Source: Saccharomycodes ludwigii | Lineage: Eukaryota > Ascomycota > Saccharomycetes > Saccharomycodales > Saccharomycodaceae | Direction of reading: 5' to 3' | Length of the DNA: 64,000 nucleotides | NCBI RefSeq assembly: GCF_020623625.1 | Contig: NC_060205.1 | Coordinates: 551,501 to 615,500, forward strand | Part shown: in pieces, positions 56,670 through 64,000 of the stretch | Position numbering within the stretch: position 1 is the stretch's first letter | Layout of the letters: the number at the start of each line of letters is the position of its first letter | Made by a program: the position numbers and the translations under genes | Notes under the pieces: generated by a model | What the model was told of the DNA's origin: nothing | Seen by the model: the letters and a program-made list of their open reading frames with translations, nothing else | The model's database searches: none

Positions 56670-58115
56670 ATGAACTCAACTGATTTTGTCACCACAGAGG
56701 GTGTTAAATCTAATGGCTTTTCAATTGCTGAATATTTGCAAAGCTATTTTCCTCAATTAGATGGTACGCACTTTGAAGTTTTCCATTTACAATCACCTTC
56801 CTCGGAAGTTGAATCTTTATATTATAATGTTGGTGACCTTAATGATAATGCCACTCAGGACACCGTTGTTAAAGCTGAGCATTTTATTGCCGTGAGCTGC
56901 AACAAAAAAATTTTTTTTGCTATTGATATTTTAATTTATCTACTTATTAAAGTTGCCAACTCTAATCCTTCTAAAAGTGGAAACGTCTGTTCTGAAGAAG
57001 TTATTGTGGAATTGGAAAGACATCTCTTTATCTCTAAGGCAGATACAAATGGTTATTGTGATATAAAATTAAGTACGAAGAATATTACTCGAGGTATCCT
57101 AAATTTTTTGCTTGATATAGAAGTTCAACACTATTTAAAAAATGTTATCCGCTTGAGGAAAAACAATTACGCTGGTTATGATAAAAATAATTTCATTACT
57201 AAAAATACAAGTACTAAACAGGCATTACAGATTTTGGCACAAAGGTTAGACAATAGAAAAGATCTATGCCCAGAAACAGCTTCAAAAGTGTCGCCTCCAT
57301 TTACAACTAATTATGTGCTGGCAAATGGCATTCAAAACAAGATTATGACAAAAATATCTTTATTTACGAGACCTGAGCCACAATACTTATTTTCTGAGTC
57401 ATCTAAAAACCGTAATAAACACATTTTATCGGGAGACCAACTATTGCATTGGTGGTTATCAATAATCGATTCTTTATTGGATAATTTCGAAACGAGTGGT
57501 AGTTTTAGCGGTGATAACACCATTAAAGCTAAAGTTAAAATTCCTGGGGAGGATGATTCTATGATTTATAAACGTTATATTTGTAAATTAAAACACAGAG
57601 ATATCTGGGAGGTCGGTACAATATATGGGGACAAAAATGATTTGTCACATATGGTTATTCCATTGTTTCCCGATGATCCCAAAACCAGATTCATCAGATC
57701 AAACATTGAGGAAGGAAGAGATGGCTTAAAGTTAAAGGCTTTTTGGAACGAATTACAGGGAAGGCAGGAGTTTAACTTGGGTATTGTAGTTGGTGTAATA
57801 GGTGTAAGTGGTTTATGGAAGAAAAAATTAAGTGAGGATACCTTAACCGACTATTCAATATACATACCACCAACAAAAAAAAAATTTAAGAATCTCAAAA
57901 GATATGTTATTGGAGAAGAATATGACACGGCAGAAGGTGCATTAGACTCATATTCTAATTTAAGTGAGTATTATAGGAAGTTAAGCCTGAATCCCATTTC
58001 AATTATTGGTACGTATAAATATTCTGCTGAAAAGGTATACGATGGCAGTAGTATAGTAAATCCTGTTGTAATAAACAATCTTAACTCGTTGGTCGTCCAT
58101 AGAAAAAAGAGATGA
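56670..58115 (+). CDS. RTT109: Rtt109, histone H3 K56 acetyltransferase
   Basis: 481 aa (S. cerevisiae 436). Fungal p300-like enzyme that acetylates H3K56 and K9/K27 with the chaperones Asf1 and Vps75. Typical blocks are DGTHFEVFHLQSPSSEVESLY near residue 31, VKAEHFIAVSCNKKIFFAIDILIYLL, the active-site area LFTRPEPQYLFSESSKNRNKHILSG (catalytic Asp/Tyr/Trp region, with LLHWWLSIID) and FPDDPKTRFI. DGLKLKAFWNELQGRQEFNLGIVVGVIGVSG lies in the C-terminal half. In S. cerevisiae the order from CEN12 is DNM1, RTT109, SFI1; here RTT109 and DNM1 are flipped as a pair. Confidence 0.94.
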   Translation: MNSTDFVTTEGVKSNGFSIAEYLQSYFPQLDGTHFEVFHLQSPSSEVESLYYNVGDLNDNATQDTVVKAEHFIAVSCNKKIFFAIDILIYLLIKVANSNPSKSGNVCSEEVIVELERHLFISKADTNGYCDIKLSTKNITRGILNFLLDIEVQHYLKNVIRLRKNNYAGYDKNNFITKNTSTKQALQILAQRLDNRKDLCPETASKVSPPFTTNYVLANGIQNKIMTKISLFTRPEPQYLFSESSKNRNKHILSGDQLLHWWLSIIDSLLDNFETSGSFSGDNTIKAKVKIPGEDDSMIYKRYICKLKHRDIWEVGTIYGDKNDLSHMVIPLFPDDPKTRFIRSNIEEGRDGLKLKAFWNELQGRQEFNLGIVVGVIGVSGLWKKKLSEDTLTDYSIYIPPTKKKFKNLKRYVIGEEYDTAEGALDSYSNLSEYYRKLSLNPISIIGTYKYSAEKVYDGSSIVNPVVINNLNSLVVHRKKR

Positions 58116-58868
58116 ATTAAATTTTATGTATTCTTTAGCATAGGGGGGGGGGGGGGGTCATTAAAATGAAAAGTAAAAATTTTACCAGTGATAACGATAA
58201 TAATCAATAATGTAAAGTTATGATGAGCAATTTTTTAATTTTTGATATTTATCTTTGTATATTGTCGGATTTTATTGTAAATAACTCTAAACTTTTGATG
58301 TTATGTTGTGTAAGATATGGCATTTCATTTTGTTTAGTCTTGGATGAACAAATAAACCAATGATTTTTCTCTAAAATGTAACTCCTTCAGAAATCTATGC
58401 AGATACTGAGAGAACGTTCCTATATAATTTGGAGAAGAAAGGGGGCAGGAGGGAATGAACCAAAATCATTTGCCAACCTTGTTTATTAATTTCCGGACTT
58501 GTGAAAAAAAATTGTTGTTGTTTTTGTTGTTTTTTTTTTTTTTTTTTTTTCTGATCTGTAATATCTTTTATTTCTGTTTACGATTTCAACCACATTTAAC
58601 ATTTTTGTTATTTTCACATCTTTTTACTAGAATTTTGCCACTATACCATTTGTTAATTCTCCATTAGTATCGTTAAATATTTTTTTTCTGTTTTCTTCTC
58701 TCTTTTTTCTTTTTTTTTTTTTGGTTATTTTTCACAACTCTTTTTAATATCTTGAAATTATCATCACTGTTCTAAGCACTTTACTTTATATAAATCTGGA
58801 TAAACAAACTAATAGAAAAAAAAAAAAGAGAAAAGAAAAAAAGAAAAAAAGAAAAAGTTCTAAAAACA
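58116..58868. other. Intergenic RTT109-DNM1
   Basis: A run of about 15 G at 58143-58157, very rare in this AT-rich DNA and just after the RTT109 stop codon. Then AT-rich DNA, T runs near 58530-58550 and 58709-58722, and an A-rich leader before DNM1. No gene. Confidence 0.5.
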
Positions 58869-61190
58869 ATGGCGAGTTTGGAAGATCTGATCCCTATAGT
58901 TAATAAATTACAAGATGTTATGTATGATGCTGGGATCGATACTTTAGATCTACCTATTTTAGCAGTTGTTGGTTCTCAATCTTCTGGTAAATCCTCCATT
59001 TTGGAAACTTTGGTGGGTAAAGACTTTTTACCAAGGGGAACAGGTATCGTTACTAGAAGACCTTTGGTCCTTCAACTAAATAACATTAGTGAAGATTCGC
59101 CACTTATTTATGAATACGATGAGCAAGTTTCATCTAACAATGATGATAATGATGATGATAATGATTCAAATGACCAAAACGAAGAAAGGGAAATTACTTT
59201 AGAGGAGCATTTGAGAAAGAATATTTCTACTTACAAGCCTGAAGTAAAAAACGAATGGGGTGAGTTTTTGCATATTCCAGGGAAACGATTTTACAAGTTT
59301 GATGATATCAGAAAGGAAATTGAAAGAGAAACCTCCAGGATTGCTGGTAAAAATAAGGGTATTAGTAGAATTCCTATCAATCTAAAAGTTTTTTCGCCAC
59401 ATGTTTTGAACTTAACTTTGGTTGATCTACCAGGCATCACAAAGGTTCCCATTGGCGAACAACCTCCAGACATTGAAAGACAAATCAAGAACTTAATTCT
59501 GGAATATATAGCCAAACCAAATTGCATAGTCTTGGCAGTTTCGCCTGCCAATGTGGACTTGGTTAACTCCGAGTCGTTGAAATTGGCGAGAGACGTTGAT
59601 CCTTTGGGGAAGAGAACAATTGGTATTGTTACAAAGTTAGATTTGATGGATCCTGGCACTAATGCATTGGATATTCTATCTGGTAAAGTTTATCCGTTAA
59701 AGCTGGGATTTGTTGGTGTTGTGAATCGTTCTCAACAGGATATTCAGCTAAATAAAAGTGTTGGAGAATCTTTAAAAAGTGAACAAGAATTTTTTGATAG
59801 GCATCCTGTATATAGAGCTATTTCCAATAGATGTGGCACTCGTTATTTGGCAAAACTTTTAAACCAAATTTTGATAAACCACATTAGGGAAAAATTGCCA
59901 GACATCAAGGCCAGATTGAACACTTTGATTAGTCAAACTGAACAAGAATTGGAGATGTTTGGTGGTGTTGATATTATTACGAGGGAAAATCGAGCTAGTT
60001 TAGTTTTACAATTGATGAACAAATTTGCCAAAAACTTTATTGCATCCATTGAGGGTACATCTTCTGAAATCAGCACCAAAGAATTGTGTGGTGGTGCAAG
60101 AATCTATTACATTTATAACAATATTTTTAGAAAATCATTAAACTCCATTGATCCTACTTCGAGTTTATCCATCAGAGAGATCAGAACAGCTATTAGAAAT
60201 TCTACCGGTCCCAGACCCTCTTTGTTTGTTCCGGAATTAGCATTTGATTTACTGGTCAAGCCTCAAATCACGCTGTTATTAGACCCATCACAAGTTTGTG
60301 TTGAACTAGTTTATGAAGAATTGACGAAGATTTGCCACAGCTGTGGTTCCCCAGAACTAACTAGATACCCCAAATTGCAGGTTCGTCTGGTGGAGGTTGT
60401 TAGTGAATTATTACGAGAGAGGTTAGGACCTACTCGTTCGTATGTAGAAAGTTTGATTGACATCCATCGTGCCTATATCAACACTAATCATCCAAATTTC
60501 ATTAGTGCTACAGTTGCGATGTCTCAAATAGTTGAAGACCGAAAAAAACAAAGACAGGCTGCTGAAAGGAAAATTAAAGATGAAGATAGAAAGAGAACAC
60601 AAACAGAATCATCTAAAAACCCTACTGGTGAACGCAGTGACAGCATTGACAATAATTCCAATGCCAGTGATTTAGATGATGCGTCGGATCCTCCACAATT
60701 GCCCACTGCTGATGACCAAAAGCCACCAAAGGACTCGTTTTTGAACTACTTTTTTGGCAAAGACCAACAAAAATCGCAAACCAATTCTAACCTGTCCAGA
60801 ACAACTTTAACTGGATACGAAGATTATAATAGAAATAGCACTTTTGGTATGGAAAGCTTGGATTTGAGCCTAAGAAAGGATGATGATGACGGAGAATATC
60901 AGTTAACCGAGAGAGAGGAGTTGGAATGTGAATTGATTAGAAGATTGATTGTTTCCTATTTTGGCATTATTAGAGAAATGATTGAAGACCAAATTCCAAA
61001 GGCTATTATGTGTTTATTAGTTAATTATTCGAAGGAAATTGTTCAAAACAGATTAGTTACCAAATTGTATAAAGATGAGTATTTTGATGAACTGTTGATG
61101 GAAGATCAAACATTGGCTCAAGAAAGAGAAAGATATATTGCTTTATTAAAAACTTACAAGGAAGCTGCTAATATTATTAGTGATATTTGA
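58869..61190 (+). CDS. DNM1: Dnm1, mitochondrial/peroxisomal fission dynamin
   Basis: 773 aa (S. cerevisiae 757). The dynamin GTPase has G1 GSQSSGKSS at 35-43, G2 TRRPL (about 62-66), G3 DLPG in LTLVDLPGITKVP (about 180-190) and G4 TKLD in GIVTKLDLMDP. The stalk/middle domain includes GGARIYYIYNNIFRKSL. A variable insert B (about 555-680, Lys/Glu then Ser/Asp rich, contains KDSFLNYFFGKD as in Dnm1 orthologues) precedes the GTPase effector domain (LECELIRRLIVSYFGIIREMIEDQIPKAIMCLLVNY in two pieces). It polymerises on mitochondria via Mdv1/Fis1. An acidic Asp/Asn loop in the GTPase domain (about 93-108) is an insertion typical of yeast Dnm1. Confidence 0.97.
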   Translation: MASLEDLIPIVNKLQDVMYDAGIDTLDLPILAVVGSQSSGKSSILETLVGKDFLPRGTGIVTRRPLVLQLNNISEDSPLIYEYDEQVSSNNDDNDDDNDSNDQNEEREITLEEHLRKNISTYKPEVKNEWGEFLHIPGKRFYKFDDIRKEIERETSRIAGKNKGISRIPINLKVFSPHVLNLTLVDLPGITKVPIGEQPPDIERQIKNLILEYIAKPNCIVLAVSPANVDLVNSESLKLARDVDPLGKRTIGIVTKLDLMDPGTNALDILSGKVYPLKLGFVGVVNRSQQDIQLNKSVGESLKSEQEFFDRHPVYRAISNRCGTRYLAKLLNQILINHIREKLPDIKARLNTLISQTEQELEMFGGVDIITRENRASLVLQLMNKFAKNFIASIEGTSSEISTKELCGGARIYYIYNNIFRKSLNSIDPTSSLSIREIRTAIRNSTGPRPSLFVPELAFDLLVKPQITLLLDPSQVCVELVYEELTKICHSCGSPELTRYPKLQVRLVEVVSELLRERLGPTRSYVESLIDIHRAYINTNHPNFISATVAMSQIVEDRKKQRQAAERKIKDEDRKRTQTESSKNPTGERSDSIDNNSNASDLDDASDPPQLPTADDQKPPKDSFLNYFFGKDQQKSQTNSNLSRTTLTGYEDYNRNSTFGMESLDLSLRKDDDDGEYQLTEREELECELIRRLIVSYFGIIREMIEDQIPKAIMCLLVNYSKEIVQNRLVTKLYKDEYFDELLMEDQTLAQERERYIALLKTYKEAANIISDI

Positions 61191-61382
61191 TTGCAATTAT
61201 TAAGTTTTCTGCATTTTTTTACTTATATATATATATATATATATATGTATGGCATATTTATCGAACAAGTTATAATTTATTATTTTTTATATATTCTACC
61301 ATTTTATCTTTTTTTTTTTTTTTTTTTTATCTGCCTTGCAATAATAATAATGATAATAATAATAATGATAATAATAATAATG

Positions 61383-61425
<43 letters not shown>

Positions 61426-61571
61426 GTAGTAGTAGTAGTAGTAGTAGTAACAATGGTAATAAGCAATGAAGTTAAATCCAAAGATAATTGTAAAAATGAG
61501 TACATTATTATAATAATGAAATCTACATACGCTGTCTCCCTCTCTCTCTCTCTCTTTATATATTATTATTT
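61191..61571. other. Intergenic, convergent DNM1/PRE3 with triplet repeats
   Basis: TA run (61225-61244), T run (61310-61328), then an AAT/GAT repeat passing into an AGT repeat (about 61340-61449), and a CT run (61535-61553). No gene; open frames through the triplets are artefacts. Confidence 0.7.
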
Positions 61572-62219
61572 TTAGATATTTTCGTATTCTTCTGGGTAAA
61601 AAATCAGACGTTCGACACCATTGCTTGTTAATATAACCATTCTAATAACACCGCCAGAAGAACCATCCCATTTTATAGCTTGGGATAAAGAGTGTTTAAC
61701 GAAATTAACAGTCTCTTCTTTAGTCATATCCTCCTTAAAATTTTTATCACAATAACCATAGATAAAAGCCGACCCCGAACCAGCAATAGCATATGGTTGC
61801 TTATGAATAGACCCGCCTAAAGGTATACTGTAAACTTCGCCCTTATTTTTCGCATCATAACCAGCCACAATTATTCCAGCACTTAAATTATCTTTATTTT
61901 CATAACACAAAGTTTGGAAAATAGAAGCGGCCGTCTTAGTAGATGGCTCACCAAATTGAGTGGTGTATAAATCTAAATAATATTGAACAATATCAGCAAC
62001 TGCTTGTGTATCCGCAGCGGAACCAGATCTACAACACCAGATTTTATCATGAACTCTGGTTAGTTTATCTGTGACACGGTTAGCAATGTATGCACCTGTG
62101 GTGGTACGTGAATCTGCACCTAAAATGACACCATCTTTAAAAGTAACAGCCATGATAGAAGTACCCAAGCTGACTTCACCTTTTTTCAAATGCTGTATGT
62201 CAACACTAATTCCATTCAT
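61572..62219 (-). CDS. PRE3: Pre3, proteasome beta-1 subunit
   Basis: 215 aa, the same length as S. cerevisiae Pre3. Caspase-like catalytic subunit of the 20S proteasome. The propeptide MNGISVDIQHLKKGEVSLG is followed by the mature N-terminal nucleophile T20 (TSIMAVTFK). D36 in LGADSRTTTGAY and the Lys of TDKLT complete the active site; CCRSGSAADTQAVADIVQYYL and SIPLGGSIHKQPYAIAGSGS are conserved. The frame is uninterrupted, whereas the S. cerevisiae gene has a short intron near the start. It is the first left-arm gene at CEN10 in S. cerevisiae and has the orientation expected relative to AVT1. Confidence 0.98.
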   Translation of the reverse strand: MNGISVDIQHLKKGEVSLGTSIMAVTFKDGVILGADSRTTTGAYIANRVTDKLTRVHDKIWCCRSGSAADTQAVADIVQYYLDLYTTQFGEPSTKTAASIFQTLCYENKDNLSAGIIVAGYDAKNKGEVYSIPLGGSIHKQPYAIAGSGSAFIYGYCDKNFKEDMTKEETVNFVKHSLSQAIKWDGSSGGVIRMVILTSNGVERLIFYPEEYENI

Positions 62220-62746
62220 ATTTTCTTGTTTTTTCCTTTTCTTTTTCTGTTGAGTTGACTTGGATTCACTTAGATCTAATTGTATGTTTGGTCTATATAC
62301 AATAAGTGGTTCTGTTTAAGTTCTTATATATATATCTGATTATATAATAAATATATTAAAACGTTTCCTTTGCCAAATTGAATTGTCCGTTTATAATTTG
62401 TTTTCTTTCTTCTGTTGTTGGAAGTAAAGAGAATTGGATATGCATTTTATGTTAAGATGTAAAGATTCAAAAATTCATGAAAGAATTAAGTGAAAGAAAT
62501 CACTTAAAGTTATTATTTTGCCACCTTTTTTTTATTTTTTTTTTTTATTTTTCTTTGAAATTTTAGGGCCAAAAATTAAAATATTATCATACAGTAAAAT
62601 AAAGCACGAAATAATTATTATACCGAGGTTCCGTTAGATCCTTTTTTTTTTCTAAAATTTTCTAAAATTTTCTAAAAAAAGAAAATATTACAAATTTATA
62701 ACAAGTAAAACGCACAATTCATAGCTTTCTTATTAAACAAAGTAGC
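62220..62746. other. Intergenic, PRE3 5' flank / SFI1 3' flank
   Basis: AT-rich DNA with T tracts near 62527-62552 and a triple TCTAAAATTT repeat at 62650-62678. I did not find the proteasome PACE motif (GGTGGCAAA); the nearest candidate, TTTGCCACC on the plus strand at 62517-62525, reads GGTGGCAAA on the minus strand and is a full match, about 300 bp upstream of the PRE3 start, so an Rpn4 site is probable. Confidence 0.5.
62517..62525 (-). promoter_or_regulatory. PACE element (Rpn4 site) of PRE3
   Basis: The minus strand reads GGTGGCAAA, the canonical proteasome-associated control element bound by Rpn4, 298 bp upstream of the PRE3 start codon and in the same orientation as the gene. In S. 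cerevisiae nearly all proteasome genes carry it. Binding itself is inferred from the exact motif and its context. Confidence 0.8.
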
Positions 62747-64000
62747 TTAATGTTCCCCATCTTCAGGTCTTAAACGAACTGAATTAATGTTTAGAAAAGT
62801 GTCTGACTTTTGTAATCTTGTAGGAGACCTATTCTTGATTGGTGAAAACTTGTTTTTAATTGTCGAATTTAGAACACTAGAACTTTTAATTGGACTTGGA
62901 ATAGCTCTTAAAGATGCTTTTTTATACCTATTTTTCATGGCTGACATTCTAGTTTGTTTTATACGTTCACTCATAGGTATACTAGACGTAGTCCTACTTC
63001 GTGGTTTTGTTGGTGTTTCAAAATATTCACGAGGAATTAAACTAGTGTCATAGGTGAGATCGTTTTCTTCTCCTTCCTCTTTTTTCCCCTGGCCACCTGT
63101 GTCTGAAATTGGGGTACGAATAATCTTTTTCTCTTTTGTTTTTTCTCTCCATATCATTAAAGTAGCCCGTAATGTGGCCCTATCCCACCTTTTAATAAAT
63201 GCGTCTGCGGTTTCATTTGTACTAGCAACTTTTAAATATTTCACGGTCCAAACATTCAAATAAGCTCTCTGTAATGTCAATTGTTTTTTCTCATTTAAAA
63301 TACCTAAATAACCCAGTAAAGATAATGTGTTGGCATATGTATTTTTCCATGCTATAAAAAAATTCATCAACAAAAAATATCTTCTTGATTCATCTGCTAG
63401 TAATTTATATTCCTCGCTGTTTAACTGCTGCTGTTTAATGATACTAAAAACTCTTTTTTTCTGAAAGTTGTTGGCTAAAACATCTGCATTTTTTCTCAAT
63501 TCCACCTGTTTTAACATCTTGGATATCCATAATTGGAAAATTTCCTGTTTTTTAAAATTCTGCACAGTTTCCAAATATTCATTTAAAAGCACCATATATT
63601 TTAAATCTCTGATGTCATTTTCCTTTTGTTTCCATAATTTAAAGTATTTCCTAGAAATTGAATTGCTGATCGGCCTATTTTCAATAAATAGTCTTTCTTG
63701 TTCATTCACTTCTTTTATATGTCTTATGCTGTTTTTTAACACGTTGATAGATCTCAGCATAATGAAAAAATTACTCTTCTCATAATTATCTTGTATTAAA
63801 TCGTATTTTTTTTTGAAAATTGAAAAATATTTCCAACGCAATTTTTTGGATAAAAATTTATCAGCTTTAACATAGCTATCTTGATAAAAAGCCAACTTGT
63901 CATGCCATGTGGCGAAGTATTCATCCAACAAGACATTCTCTTTAAGAGCTAGTTGACTTTCCAAGATCAGTTCATCTTTCCATCTTTGAAGCATTTTGTT
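62747..64000 (-). CDS. SFI1: Sfi1, spindle pole body half-bridge protein (partial)
   Basis: The C-terminal 417 codons; the frame is open to the window edge, so the Met at 63994 need not be the start (S. cerevisiae Sfi1 is 946 aa). Long alpha-helix of repeated centrin (Cdc31)-binding units: Trp/aromatic positions recur in YFATWHDKL, YFSIFKKKY, YFKLWKQKE, IFQLWISKM, FFIAWKNTY, YLNVWTVKY and TLMIWREKT. The last ~90 residues are basic and Ser/Pro-rich, with SPIK, SPIKN and SPTR, i.e. Cdk1-type sites, as known for regulation of spindle pole duplication through the Sfi1 C terminus. Position beyond PRE3/DNM1 matches YLL003W. Confidence 0.92.
   Translation of the reverse strand, partial: NKMLQRWKDELILESQLALKENVLLDEYFATWHDKLAFYQDSYVKADKFLSKKLRWKYFSIFKKKYDLIQDNYEKSNFFIMLRSINVLKNSIRHIKEVNEQERLFIENRPISNSISRKYFKLWKQKENDIRDLKYMVLLNEYLETVQNFKKQEIFQLWISKMLKQVELRKNADVLANNFQKKRVFSIIKQQQLNSEEYKLLADESRRYFLLMNFFIAWKNTYANTLSLLGYLGILNEKKQLTLQRAYLNVWTVKYLKVASTNETADAFIKRWDRATLRATLMIWREKTKEKKIIRTPISDTGGQGKKEEGEENDLTYDTSLIPREYFETPTKPRSRTTSSIPMSERIKQTRMSAMKNRYKKASLRAIPSPIKSSSVLNSTIKNKFSPIKNRSPTRLQKSDTFLNINSVRLRPEDGEH

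Noticed and set aside
61187-61505. Asn, Ile or Tyr repeat frames after DNM1
   Set aside because: They come from AAT/GAT/AGT triplet repeats in the convergent 3' region.
1-64000. CRISPR arrays, prophage or bacterial-type operons
   Set aside because: Gene content, poly(dA:dT) promoters, Pol III tRNA signals and a copia element are all those of a yeast nuclear genome.

Overview
This window is nuclear DNA of an AT-rich, intron-poor budding yeast of the Saccharomycetaceae/Saccharomycodaceae. Almost every gene has a clear S. cerevisiae counterpart. The order interleaves two S. cerevisiae paralogous tracks that the whole-genome duplication (WGD) split apart, so the species most likely never underwent the WGD. 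A Saccharomycodes-like yeast would fit the base composition and gene order, but I cannot prove the species. Intergenic DNA is full of A/T homopolymers, TA runs and simple repeats.

Layout. (1) 0.4-22 kb: SSZ1, RRP3, SSF1/2, PIB1, RAD34, HTD2, IPK1, DYS1, OMS1, RRP4, TRM5, PCL5. This is S. cerevisiae chr VIII (YHR064-YHR071) merged with chr IV (YDR312-YDR316), all in conserved relative orientation, plus two identical tRNA-Arg(UCU) genes. (2) 22-31 kb: degenerate repeats beside the second tRNA, then ADE3, TES1, TAD2 and SNX4. (3) 31.5-49 kb: a right-arm pericentromeric block (MRX12-like, an unrecognised gene, NOC3, MPP10, AVT1, SGN1, a YLR001C-type fasciclin protein), then SHG1 and POP4. (4) 49-56.6 kb: a gene-poor stretch with an extremely AT-rich segment bounded by a perfect 10-bp inverted repeat, a whole-looking Ty5-like retrotransposon with identical LTRs, and older nested relics of the same family. 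(5) 56.7-64 kb: RTT109, DNM1, PRE3 and a partial SFI1, the genes at the left-arm side of S. cerevisiae CEN12/CEN10.

The genes that flank CEN10 and CEN12 in S. cerevisiae (AVT1 and YLR001C on one side, DNM1 and PRE3 on the other) flank the 47-56.6 kb interval here, so this chromosome's centromere should lie there. The AT-rich, inverted-repeat-bounded segment at 49772-49971 is my best candidate. It lacks a canonical CDEI and CDEIII, so it may be an undescribed point-centromere architecture. The second strong signal is a roughly 1-kb leader upstream of PCL5 that contains a single ATG, which opens a 21-codon uORF. This suggests translational control of the cyclin that targets Gcn4 for destruction.

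Functionally the host genes are housekeeping: ribosome assembly and translation (SSZ1, RRP3, SSF1, NOC3, MPP10, RRP4, POP4, TRM5, TAD2, DYS1), one-carbon and lipid metabolism (ADE3, HTD2, TES1), membrane traffic (PIB1, SNX4, AVT1, DNM1) and chromatin/repair (RAD34, RTT109, SHG1).
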